The notes under the pieces: model-generated
The model's database searches: none
Told to the model about the DNA's origin: nothing
Seen by the model: the letters and a program-made list of their open reading frames with translations, nothing else
Part shown: piece after piece, positions 16,347 to 24,655 of the stretch
Layout of the letters: every line of letters begins with the position of its first letter
Position numbering within the stretch: the first letter of the stretch is position 1
Made by a program: the position numbers and the translations under genes
Assembly: GCA_905479075.1 (NCBI GenBank)
Contig: CAJQLA010000006.1
Span: 1 to 64,000 of the forward strand
Direction: 5' to 3'
Length of the DNA stretch: 64,000 bases
Source: an uncultured Gammaproteobacteria bacterium
GTDB taxonomy: Bacteria > Pseudomonadota > Gammaproteobacteria > Nitrosococcales > Methylophagaceae

Positions 16347-17723
16347 ATGAATATTAAGAAATTTATCAGTACCCCGCTAAAAGTGATGGCGCCTCTAGCC
16401 ACTGCTGCAGTTATGGCGACCAGCCCAGTAATGGCTGATGAAACATGTATGTCACCATACATGGTTAAAATCGTAGGGCAAGAAGACTTCGTTTACGTTT
16501 GGACTCTTGGTGTTGAAGGCTTAGGCGATGGTCAAGATAAAATGGTTACAGTTGATGTAAACCCTAAATCTGACCACTACGGCAAAGTTATCCACACTGA
16601 ATCTGTCGGTGGTCGTAACGAAGCACATCACTCTGGTTTTACGGATGATCGTAAATACCTTTGGGCTGGTGGTCTAGATTCAAACAAAATCTTTATCTTT
16701 GACGTTCACACTGATCCAGCTAAAGCTACTTTAGTTAAAACTATCGATGACTTCGTTAGTAAATCAGGTGGTGTTGTTGGTCCTCACACAACTTACGCTC
16801 TTCCAGGTCGTATGATTATTACAGGTCTATCTAACAACCAAGACCATGGTGGTCGTACTGCGCTAGTTGAGTACACAAACCACGGTGAATATATCGGCAC
16901 TTACTGGATGCCTACTGATGACAACCTTCAAGGTGCTGTCAAAAGTGGTCAATTCGCAGATGGTTACGGTTATGACGTTCGTGCATTACCTTCTAAAAAC
17001 GTAATGTTAACTTCTTCATTCACTGGTTGGTCTAACTACATGATGGACTTCGGTGCTATGTTAGGTGATGCAGAAGCGATGAAACGTTTCGGTAACACTA
17101 TGGTTATCTGGGACCTTCACACGCGTAAAGCAAAACAAGTCTTAGACGTACCAGGTGCACCTCTTGAAGTACGTTGTGCATGGAAACCAGAAAACCAATA
17201 CTGTTTCTCTACAACAGCTCTAACTTCACAAATCGTTCTTCTGCATGACAGTGATAACGATGGTACGTGGACAGCTGAAAATGTATCTGATATCGGTGTT
17301 CCTTCTGACATCCCATTACCTGTTGATATCTCTATCCAATATGATGACGCTCTTTTATGGGTCAACACATTCATGGATGGTAAAACACGTGCATTTGACA
17401 TCACTGATCCTCATAACCCTACACAGGTTTATGAAAAACAAATCGGTAACCAAGTGAACATGGTTTCTTCAAGCTGGGATGGTACACGTTTGTACTACAC
17501 TACTTCTTTACTAGGTAACTGGGATAAGAAAGGTGATGATAACGATCAGTTCATCAAACTATACCATTGGGATGGTAAAGAAATGACTGAACAGTTCTCT
17601 ATCGACTTCCAAGCTGAGAAGCTAGGTCGTGCACATCAAATGCGTTTTGGTGCTTATTCTCTCTATGGCAAACAAGCCAAAGTAGAAAAAGACGAAAATG
17701 CTAAAGTAGCAATGAACAAATAG
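16347..17723 (+). CDS. mtoX: Methanethiol oxidase MtoX (selenium-binding protein 56 family), 458 aa
   Basis: I choose ATG 16347 because TTAGGAGATGAT directly precedes it and the protein then begins with a clean signal peptide, with cleavage near VMADE. The mature protein is of the SBP56/SELENBP1 family: it starts with CMSPYMVK, has EAHHSGF, a beta-propeller body and ends with a conserved RAHQMRFGAYSLYG segment. In Hyphomicrobium the homologue is a periplasmic copper enzyme converting methanethiol, oxygen and water to formaldehyde, hydrogen sulfide and hydrogen peroxide. The following SCO1 and MauG genes are the known neighbours of mtoX, which strengthens the call. Some SBP56 proteins have other or unknown roles. 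Confidence 0.9.
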   Translation: MNIKKFISTPLKVMAPLATAAVMATSPVMADETCMSPYMVKIVGQEDFVYVWTLGVEGLGDGQDKMVTVDVNPKSDHYGKVIHTESVGGRNEAHHSGFTDDRKYLWAGGLDSNKIFIFDVHTDPAKATLVKTIDDFVSKSGGVVGPHTTYALPGRMIITGLSNNQDHGGRTALVEYTNHGEYIGTYWMPTDDNLQGAVKSGQFADGYGYDVRALPSKNVMLTSSFTGWSNYMMDFGAMLGDAEAMKRFGNTMVIWDLHTRKAKQVLDVPGAPLEVRCAWKPENQYCFSTTALTSQIVLLHDSDNDGTWTAENVSDIGVPSDIPLPVDISIQYDDALLWVNTFMDGKTRAFDITDPHNPTQVYEKQIGNQVNMVSSSWDGTRLYYTTSLLGNWDKKGDDNDQFIKLYHWDGKEMTEQFSIDFQAEKLGRAHQMRFGAYSLYGKQAKVEKDENAKVAMNK

Positions 17724-17771
17724 CTCATTTATTGGTCTACTAAGTTCAAGTTCCAAAAATGAGAGTTAAAA

Positions 17772-19805
17772 ATGACATTCCCAGGTATAAAAGTAGGTAT
17801 TATTTTATTGGCTTTCTGTTCGGCTCTAAGCCATGCAGAAGAGGTAGTTCCAGCAAGTGAAAGAGAAGTACAGGTTCAATTACTTGCACCTGGTTATGGC
17901 GCTCTTAATTTTCCGCTACCAAAGGCAGGGAGCTATTCGCTCCCTGCCTTTGGCGACGCGGCAGATGCTAGAGTTCTAAATGCCGATGGAGAATACGTTA
18001 ATTACCACGACATATTCAAAGGCAAATACACCCTATTAAGCTTTATCTATACTCGTTGTACTGATGTTAACGGTTGTCCGTTATCGCACTTAGTTTTTAA
18101 CCGTGTTCAGTCAGAAGGCAACAAAATTCCGGCGATCGCTGACAACTTACAGCTTATCAGCATGAGTTTCGACCCGGAAAATGATACCCCCGAGATTCTA
18201 AAAGCACTTAGTCAAGAAGACCACAGTGCGCACGAAGGCCATGATATGAGTGGTCATGAAGGCCATGATATGAGTGCTATGGCTAAGAAAAAAGAAGTTG
18301 CGCTGATGTACTTAACAGCCGACTCAGTCGAAAACTTAATGCCTATTGTTGATGATTACGATCAAACGATCCAAAACCAAATCAATGAAGATGGCACGCA
18401 ATCAGAAAATTTCTCTCATATACTTCGTGTATATTTAATTGATCCAGAACTTAAGATCCGCAATATTTATAGCGTTTCTTTCCTTCATCCAGATATTATT
18501 ATTAATGACGTCAAAACCTTGATGATGGCAGAGGGCATGATAGAGCTACCTAGCGATATAGCCGCTCTAGCCAAGACACAAGCTGAGGCAGGAGCAAAAG
18601 GTGTTCGTGTAGGTGCAAGTGATAGCAAAGAAGGCTATGGCACTGAAGGGTACGAGACTAACTCTCGTGCCATTATCGCTCGTAAAGGTGTAAAAGCAGA
18701 TTTAATTCGCGTGCTAGAAACAGCCCCCTTAGGCCTTCCTAAGGTCCCCGTTCCTGAAAATAATCCTGTAACAGAAGAAAAAGTCGACCTAGGTAAAAAG
18801 CTGTTTTTTGATCGACGCTTATCTTTGAATGACACTTTCTCTTGTGCGATGTGTCATATCGCAGAACAAGGTTATACGAGCCACGAAATGGAAAGAGCGG
18901 TCGGTGTAGAGGGTCGAGAAAATCGCCGAAATACACCAACACTCTATAACAGCGCTTATTTATCTCGCTTGTTCCATGACGGTAGAGAAATCAGCCTAGA
19001 AAACCTGGTTTGGGACCAACTTACAGGTCGCAATGAAATGGCAATGACATCTATAGGTCAAGTCATTGACAAGATCCGTGGCATTGAAGATTACCAAGGT
19101 TTGTTTGAAAAAGCATTCGACGGCCGTGAAGCAGATGTCCTCACCATCGGTCAGGCTCTTGCCAGCTATCAACGTGTATTAGTATCTGGTAATTCTTCTT
19201 TTGATCGCTGGTACTATGGCAAAGAACAAGCCGCTATTTCTGAACAAGCTGCCAGAGGTTTTGAATTATTTAAAGGTAAAGCTAATTGCATTGCTTGTCA
19301 TAGTGTTGAAGAAGACCATGCACTATTCATGGACAACAAGTTACACAATACAGGCATTGGCTTTAATGTCGCCTATGCTAAAGCACCTGAAACAGAACGA
19401 ATGAACATAGCCCCTGGTGTTTATATTGATGTTAAGAGGTCCATTGTCGACAAGTTTAAAGAAACCATTGGTGATTTGGGCTATTACGAAGTCACCCAGG
19501 ATCCGGATGATCGTTGGAAGTATCGCACCCCAACACTACGAAATATCGCTCTGACTGCACCTTATATGCACAATGGCTCCATTCCTACACTGAAAGATGT
19601 CGTTGCTATTTATAATCAAGGTGGATACCCGGACGATGGTGGCATTATGAAAAATGTCACCCAATCACCATTAATTAAACCTCTGAACTTGACGGAACAG
19701 GAAGCAGAAGACTTAGTGGCCTTTTTGAAAACTCTAACTGGCGACAATATTGAAGAAGTAATTTCTGATGCATTTTCAACACCCGTTGGCGATACTCAGC
19801 ATTAA
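17772..19805 (+). CDS. SCO1/SenC-MauG fusion protein, 677 aa
   Basis: A signal peptide (to about residue 22) is followed by a SCO1-type thioredoxin fold with cysteines C96 and C102 (five residues apart, against three in classic SCO1) and H239 as third copper ligand. A His/Met-rich insertion at about 150-170 contains a duplicated GHEGHDMS unit and could bind copper. From about residue 285 a linker leads into a MauG/di-haem peroxidase domain with haem sites CAMCH (358-362) and CIACH (506-510). In known mtoX operons SCO1 and MauG are separate genes; here they are one protein. It probably serves copper insertion and cofactor maturation of MtoX, or removes peroxide. It follows mtoX by 48 bases. 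Confidence 0.88.
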   Translation: MTFPGIKVGIILLAFCSALSHAEEVVPASEREVQVQLLAPGYGALNFPLPKAGSYSLPAFGDAADARVLNADGEYVNYHDIFKGKYTLLSFIYTRCTDVNGCPLSHLVFNRVQSEGNKIPAIADNLQLISMSFDPENDTPEILKALSQEDHSAHEGHDMSGHEGHDMSAMAKKKEVALMYLTADSVENLMPIVDDYDQTIQNQINEDGTQSENFSHILRVYLIDPELKIRNIYSVSFLHPDIIINDVKTLMMAEGMIELPSDIAALAKTQAEAGAKGVRVGASDSKEGYGTEGYETNSRAIIARKGVKADLIRVLETAPLGLPKVPVPENNPVTEEKVDLGKKLFFDRRLSLNDTFSCAMCHIAEQGYTSHEMERAVGVEGRENRRNTPTLYNSAYLSRLFHDGREISLENLVWDQLTGRNEMAMTSIGQVIDKIRGIEDYQGLFEKAFDGREADVLTIGQALASYQRVLVSGNSSFDRWYYGKEQAAISEQAARGFELFKGKANCIACHSVEEDHALFMDNKLHNTGIGFNVAYAKAPETERMNIAPGVYIDVKRSIVDKFKETIGDLGYYEVTQDPDDRWKYRTPTLRNIALTAPYMHNGSIPTLKDVVAIYNQGGYPDDGGIMKNVTQSPLIKPLNLTEQEAEDLVAFLKTLTGDNIEEVISDAFSTPVGDTQH

Positions 19806-19847
19806 ATTCTATCAATATTTCTGAATAGTCGATGTTAAGGAGGTTAT

Positions 19848-21134
19848 ATGCGTACTAGGATTTTGATATCCCTTGCTTTTGTCGCTACTACTAGCTTGTT
19901 TGCAAGTTATGCTAACGCTGATAATCATGGTGCGGATATTGTTATTCGTGTTGGTCCAGGCGACAGTAAAGTTGGATATGATACGAAAGATTATAAAACA
20001 GACTCCAGGGCTATCTCTGCCCGCGTTGGGGAGCAAACCGATTTGCTCAAGTTCGTAAAAAATCCGCCTTTAGGTTTGCCTCCAATTCCACAACCAGAGC
20101 GCAACCCAATTACCGATGAAAAAATCCAGCTTGGTAAAAAACTATTTTTTGATCGCAGACTGTCACTGAATGACACCTTCTCTTGTGCAATGTGTCATAT
20201 CCCAGAGCAAGGCTTCACCAGCCATGAAGTCGTAAAAGCAGTGGGTGTAGAAGGTCGGTCTGGCCGACGCAACTCACCAACAATATACAATGTTGCTTAC
20301 CTGACTCGCCTTTTCCATGATGGCAGGGAATCAACATTAGAAAATCAGGTCTGGTCACCATTACTAGATCACAGAGAAATGGCGATGACATCTATTGGCC
20401 ATGTCCTAGGAAAAATAAACAGCCTTAAAGAGTATGAAGGCGAATTTGAAAGAGCGTTTGATGGAAGGCCCGTAGATATAGAAACCTTAGGGCAGGCACT
20501 CGCTTCTTACCAGCGTGTGCTCGTTTCTGGTAACTCACCATTTGATCGCTGGTATTACGCTAAAGAAGAAAAAGCCATTTCTGTACAAGCAAAAAATGGT
20601 TTTAAGCTTTTTATGGGTAAAGCACACTGTGCTACCTGTCATGTTGTCCGTGAAGATCATGCTTTGTTTACGGATAACGCAATGCATAACACCGGTATCG
20701 GCTATGAAAGATCAATGGGTAAAGAGCCAGAAGCCGTGCGCATGCCTATTGCACCAGGTATTTTTGCCATGGTCAAACAATCTCATTTAGATGAGCTTGG
20801 TCACACCGGACCTATTGGGGACTTAGGCTTTTATGAGGTGACTCAGGATCCTGACGATCGATGGAAATACCGTACACCGAGCCTGCGTAATGTTGCTTTA
20901 ACAGCACCTTATATGCACGATGGTTCAATTCTTACATTAGAAGGCGTTGTTGAGTTTTATAATAAGGGCGGCATACCCAATGTCACTCAATCACCCCTTA
21001 TTCGTCCTCTTGACCTAACCTCCGAAGAAATGAACAATCTTGTCGCCTTTTTGGAAACACTAACCGGTGATAATGTTGTAGAGCTTATTTCAGATGCCTA
21101 TTCGACACCTGTTGGCGACACTGTTGTCGAATAA
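19848..21134 (+). CDS. MauG-type di-haem cytochrome c peroxidase, 428 aa
   Basis: ATG 19848 has a strong AAGGAGG ribosome binding site. A signal peptide ends near ANADN (about residue 24). Haem sites are CAMCH (113-117) and CATCH (261-265). The protein closely parallels the C-terminal 400 residues of the preceding fusion protein, including the linker start (VG..DSK.GY.T..Y.T.SRAI.AR.G), the first haem block and the C-terminal SDA.STPVGDT ending. This indicates tandem duplication. MauG makes tryptophan-derived cofactors, while related proteins reduce hydrogen peroxide. Both would suit MtoX, which yields peroxide. A division of labour between the copies is unknown. Confidence 0.9.
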   Translation: MRTRILISLAFVATTSLFASYANADNHGADIVIRVGPGDSKVGYDTKDYKTDSRAISARVGEQTDLLKFVKNPPLGLPPIPQPERNPITDEKIQLGKKLFFDRRLSLNDTFSCAMCHIPEQGFTSHEVVKAVGVEGRSGRRNSPTIYNVAYLTRLFHDGRESTLENQVWSPLLDHREMAMTSIGHVLGKINSLKEYEGEFERAFDGRPVDIETLGQALASYQRVLVSGNSPFDRWYYAKEEKAISVQAKNGFKLFMGKAHCATCHVVREDHALFTDNAMHNTGIGYERSMGKEPEAVRMPIAPGIFAMVKQSHLDELGHTGPIGDLGFYEVTQDPDDRWKYRTPSLRNVALTAPYMHDGSILTLEGVVEFYNKGGIPNVTQSPLIRPLDLTSEEMNNLVAFLETLTGDNVVELISDAYSTPVGDTVVE

Positions 21135-21176
21135 ACTTCGAGATAATAAATAGTATAAATGCGAAGGAATACAAAC

Positions 21177-21671
21177 ATGCACAAATGGTTATTAATAGGT
21201 CTAGCTATGTTTGCGACAACAAGTATAGCCAAAACCCCAGCGCCTGAAATGACGCCTATGGACCCTGTCCAAACCGCTGCTGATTTCACTTTACCAGCGA
21301 CAGATAAAACACCCTTTAGTTTATCTGACTATAAAGGTAAGTATGTCTTGGTTAACTTTTGGGCTCACTGGTGTGGGCCATGTGTCAAAGAGTTTCCTGC
21401 GATGCAAACTCTCTACGATAGCCTGAAAGATGATGATTTTGAAATCGTAGCAATTCATGCGGGTCCTGCTCAAGGCCGTGTGATCCCATTTTTAGAAAAA
21501 CATGGCATTACTTTTAAGGTGGTAGTTGATCCCGCTATGTCCGTTCATGGCTGGGACGTACCTGTTCTTCCAGTCAGTTATTTAGTTAGCCCTGAGGGCA
21601 AGCTTATCTACAAGGCGCTGGGGCCAAGAGAATGGCATGTGGACGCAATGAAGGCATTGATAACAGACTAA
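21177..21671 (+). CDS. Exported TlpA/ResA-like thioredoxin, 164 aa
   Basis: Start at ATG 21177 is preferred because GAAGGA lies just upstream and it gives a compact signal peptide (cleavage near SIAKT). The thioredoxin fold has WAHWCGPC and the AhpC/TSA-type N-terminal extension (ADFTLPATD). Periplasmic TlpA-like proteins reduce disulfides in apocytochromes and copper chaperones such as SCO1, or keep SoxY reduced in the manner of SoxW. The gene follows the MauG genes by about 40 bases and belongs to the MtoX group, so reducing the SCO domain's CxxxxxC is a sensible guess. A SoxW-like role is the main alternative. Confidence 0.85.
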   Translation: MHKWLLIGLAMFATTSIAKTPAPEMTPMDPVQTAADFTLPATDKTPFSLSDYKGKYVLVNFWAHWCGPCVKEFPAMQTLYDSLKDDDFEIVAIHAGPAQGRVIPFLEKHGITFKVVVDPAMSVHGWDVPVLPVSYLVSPEGKLIYKALGPREWHVDAMKALITD

Positions 21672-21782
21672 AGATAAAAATACTGGGGCATTCTTAACAA
21701 ATAAGAGTCAGCGCAGCAATATTTGATTAAAGGTTTATGGATTAATAGCCATACTATTTACCGCTGAAGAGAGCACAAGTTT

Positions 21783-22976
21783 ATGAATAATGACAAACAT
21801 TATGAGGTTGTGATTGTAGGAGGCGGTGCTGCTGGCATCAGCACAGCAGCAAGATTATCGAAAGAACTGCCTAGCGGTAGTATCGCAATTATTGAACCCT
21901 CTACAGAACACTACTATCAGCCGATCTGGACGTTAGTTGGCGGCGGTGTATTTCCAAAAGATGTATCTGAAAAAGATACAGCAACATTGATACCTGAAGG
22001 TTGTGACTGGATAAAAGATTCAGTAACGGGCTTTAATCCAACTGACAATAAAGTAAATACCAGAGAAAATGGTGATATTTCCTACAGTTTTTTAGTTGTT
22101 GCCGCTGGCATCCAGATTAATTGGACGGAAATTAAGGGGCTTTCTCGAAACGTCGGTAAAAAAGGTATTTGTAGCAACTATAGTTATAAAACTGTAGATT
22201 CAACTTGGGAAAATATCCGTAGCTTAGGAAAAGGCACTGCTATTTTCACCCAGCCCGGTAGCCCAATTAAATGTGGTGGCGCGCCACAGAAAATCATGTA
22301 TTTAGCTGAAGACTACTTCAGACGTGCTGGTTTGAGAAAACAAATTGATGTTAAGTTTGTCTCTGGCATGCCAGGTATATTTGCTGTTAAAAAGTACGCG
22401 GAAGAGCTCAATAAAATCTGTGATACACGAGGAATTGAACGTACATTCCGTCATGATCTTGTTGAAGTTGATGCCGACAATAAAGTGGCTATTTTTAAAA
22501 ATCTTGATACTGAAGAGCTGGTATCAATGGAATATGACATGCTACATGTCACACCTAAAATGGGACCACCTAATTTCATTAAGAAGAGTCCGCTAGCAAA
22601 CGAAGGCGGCTGGGTCGATGTCAACAAAGACACGCTGCAGCATAATGAATTTAACAATGTTTTTGCCTGTGGAGACTGTAGTAGCTTGCCGACATCAAAA
22701 ACTGCTGCTGCAATTCGTGCTCAAGTACCTGTTATGGTACGCAACCTACTTACAGCAAGAGACAACCACCCCTTAGACGATCATTACGATGGTTATACTT
22801 CATGCCCATTGGTAACGGGCTATGGCAAGTTAATTCTGGCTGAATTTGATTACGATTTGAACCCGAAAGAGACATTTCCGTTTGATCAGGGTGTAGAAAG
22901 AAAGAGTATGTATATCCTGAAAAAAGATATTCTTCCTAAATTATATTGGCACGGCATGTTGAAAGGACGTTTCTAA
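21783..22976 (+). CDS. sqr: Sulfide:quinone oxidoreductase, type II (SQOR/Hmt2-like), 397 aa
   Basis: The N-terminal FAD-binding loop is VVIVGGGAAGIS. The active-site context PIKCGGAPQKIMYLAE (C164) and FACGDCSSLPTSKTAAA (C299) matches mitochondrial-type SQOR, in which these cysteines bridge the sulfur intermediate. No signal peptide is present; type II SQRs are peripheral membrane proteins. They oxidise sulfide, reduce quinone and hand a sulfane sulfur to a thiol such as glutathione. The next gene (one base later) is a persulfide dioxygenase, the usual partner. Placement just after the MtoX cluster fits detoxification of sulfide released from methanethiol. Confidence 0.92.
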   Translation: MNNDKHYEVVIVGGGAAGISTAARLSKELPSGSIAIIEPSTEHYYQPIWTLVGGGVFPKDVSEKDTATLIPEGCDWIKDSVTGFNPTDNKVNTRENGDISYSFLVVAAGIQINWTEIKGLSRNVGKKGICSNYSYKTVDSTWENIRSLGKGTAIFTQPGSPIKCGGAPQKIMYLAEDYFRRAGLRKQIDVKFVSGMPGIFAVKKYAEELNKICDTRGIERTFRHDLVEVDADNKVAIFKNLDTEELVSMEYDMLHVTPKMGPPNFIKKSPLANEGGWVDVNKDTLQHNEFNNVFACGDCSSLPTSKTAAAIRAQVPVMVRNLLTARDNHPLDDHYDGYTSCPLVTGYGKLILAEFDYDLNPKETFPFDQGVERKSMYILKKDILPKLYWHGMLKGRF

Positions 22977-22977
22977 A

Positions 22978-23670
22978 ATGACACATTTTAAGCAATTTTT
23001 TGATGATGTCAGTTGCACTTACACCTATTTTATCGCTGATAGCGCGACTAAAAAGGCTGTTATTGTTGATCCCGTTCTGGAGCATGTCGACAGCTACATG
23101 GAGCATATTCAGTTTAACAACTTCGAGTTATTATACGTACTCGAAACTCATGTTCATGCAGATCATATTACCGGTGGTTCAGTTTTACGCAAAAAAACGG
23201 GGGCCAAGACGGCTGTTAGTCTCTTATGTGGTGCCACGTGTGCTGATCATCAGTTAAATGATGGCGATATTATAGAGTTTGGTACACAAAAAATTCGTGT
23301 GCTTTTAACGCCAGGACATACCGGTGGTAGCGTAAGCTTTATTTGGCAAGATCGTATTTTTACAGGTGATGCATTATTAATTGGTGGCTGTGGTAGAACG
23401 GACTTCCAAGCAGGTGATGCGGCAACACTCTATGACAGCATTACTCAAAAAATATTCTCACTAGCTGATGAAACACTGGTATTCCCAGGCCATGACTACA
23501 ACGGAAATTTTGTAAGCTCAATAGCTCAAGAAAAGAAAAAGAATCCTCGCCTTGCTGGTAAGAGCAAAGAAGAGTTTATTGAAATAATGGACAATTTAAA
23601 TCTGCCCGACCCTAAACAAATGGATATTGCTGTTCCAGCCAACAAACAATGCGGTACTATTCCAATATAA
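22978..23670 (+). CDS. Persulfide dioxygenase (ETHE1-like), 230 aa
   Basis: A metallo-beta-lactamase-fold protein with ETHVHADHITG at about 57-66 giving the iron ligands, TPGHTGG near 110, FTGDALLIGGCGRTDF near 130 and FPGHDYNG near 170. This set is typical of ETHE1/Blh-type persulfide dioxygenases, which oxidise glutathione persulfide to sulfite. The ATG follows the sqr stop by one base, so the two are translated together. No signal peptide: cytoplasmic. Sulfite could combine with persulfide to give thiosulfate, a substrate for the Sox system in this window. A short T-rich stretch follows but no strong terminator. Confidence 0.92.
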   Translation: MTHFKQFFDDVSCTYTYFIADSATKKAVIVDPVLEHVDSYMEHIQFNNFELLYVLETHVHADHITGGSVLRKKTGAKTAVSLLCGATCADHQLNDGDIIEFGTQKIRVLLTPGHTGGSVSFIWQDRIFTGDALLIGGCGRTDFQAGDAATLYDSITQKIFSLADETLVFPGHDYNGNFVSSIAQEKKKNPRLAGKSKEEFIEIMDNLNLPDPKQMDIAVPANKQCGTIPI

Positions 23671-23788
23671 AAGCCTTCGGCTCTTTGCTTTTTATCCAAC
23701 CCTAAATCATCCCTTCTTTCTTCCAGCGGGCTCACCGCCGGGAAATGGCCCTCTTCAGCACCACTTGTCTATTTATACAAACTATAGA

Positions 23789-23816
23789 CAAAAAAAGACC
23801 CTCTAAAAAGAGGGTC
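23789..23816 (-). terminator. Intrinsic terminator of ompW (minus strand)
   Basis: GACCCTCT (23797-23804) and AGAGGGTC (23809-23816) form an 8-bp hairpin with an AAAA loop. On the minus strand it is followed by a T run (A residues 23791-23796 on the plus strand). Confidence 0.88.
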
Positions 23817-23843
23817 AAAAGGGGGTCGATATACTTTTAACTC

Positions 23844-24530
23844 CTAAAAGCGGCGACCAATTCCTATCCCATAAACAAAGGGATCGATATCTGTGTTGAT
23901 GTTAGCCGTACTGACAGCACTAACACCTTTAAAACGTGCTTTGGTATCAATATCTAAATACTTAACATCAAAGTTAACAAACCAGTCTTCGCTAATATCT
24001 ACGTCTACACCAACCTGAGCAGCTAAACCCCAAGAACTCGCTAATTCAATTTGAGCGCCTGGCTGGTCTAAAAAGCCTGTGACTTGTTCATCAAAGAAGT
24101 AAGTGTAGTTAACACCGGCACCAACATAAGGGCGGATATTTGAATTAGGCGAAAAGTGATATTGCAATGTCAATGTAGGTGGCAGCACTTTGGTCTCAAT
24201 GACCTGTCCTAAATTAACGCCTGCAGCATATTTCGCCGGGCTTTTAGCGCTAACATCATGCTCTGAATAGCCTAGGATTAACTCTAAGCCCCAGTGAGGA
24301 GTCAACATATAAGTGATATCAAGTTCCGGAACAGTATCATCGTCAACCGTTACGCCTGGGCCCAAATTGCCAGCACCTGTATAAAGGTTGCCACTGTCAT
24401 CGTATGGGTTCACATTTATAATACGGCCACGAACTATCCAATCACCAGCTTCATAAGCCATAACAGGACTTGCTAAAAGGGGTAAACCCAATGCTGTTAA
24501 TAATGCAGCAGCACGCTTGTTAAACTTCAT
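23844..24530 (-). CDS. ompW: OmpW-family outer-membrane protein, 228 aa
   Basis: A signal peptide ends near VMAYE (about residue 25). The mature protein has the eight-strand OmpW pattern: early GDWIVRGRIINVNP, middle WGLELILGYSEHD, then P.LTLQYHF.....RPYVGAG.NYT and a terminal F in a GIGRRF ending. OmpW is a small hydrophobic-substrate channel and is commonly controlled by oxygen in gammaproteobacteria. A perfect FNR site lies upstream at the position expected for activation. The gene lies convergent with the persulfide dioxygenase gene and next to the FNR-type regulator gene. Confidence 0.93.
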   Translation of the reverse strand: MKFNKRAAALLTALGLPLLASPVMAYEAGDWIVRGRIINVNPYDDSGNLYTGAGNLGPGVTVDDDTVPELDITYMLTPHWGLELILGYSEHDVSAKSPAKYAAGVNLGQVIETKVLPPTLTLQYHFSPNSNIRPYVGAGVNYTYFFDEQVTGFLDQPGAQIELASSWGLAAQVGVDVDISEDWFVNFDVKYLDIDTKARFKGVSAVSTANINTDIDPFVYGIGIGRRF

Positions 24531-24574
24531 TCTTTTTGTTGCTCCTAAAAACTTAAATGTGTTTTAAAGAAGCA

Positions 24575-24615
24575 ATCATACGTCGCTGGTTATTTATTGC
24601 ATTGATCTATATCAA
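24575..24615 (-). promoter_or_regulatory. FNR-activated promoter of ompW: perfect FNR box plus -10 hexamer
   Basis: TTGATCTATATCAA at 24602-24615 matches the FNR consensus TTGAT-N4-ATCAA exactly. On the minus strand a TATGAT -10 element lies at 24580-24575. With a start near 24567 the box is centred at about -41.5, the class II activator position. Regulation of ompW by FNR is known in E. coli. Confidence 0.8.
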
Positions 24616-24655
24616 GTGGCGACTATATAGCCTGATATTTTTACAAAAAAGCCTG

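Noticed and set aside
23671-23700. Small GCC-TTC-GGC hairpin after the persulfide dioxygenase gene
   Set aside because: The stem is only about four to six base pairs with a weak T run, so not called as a terminator.
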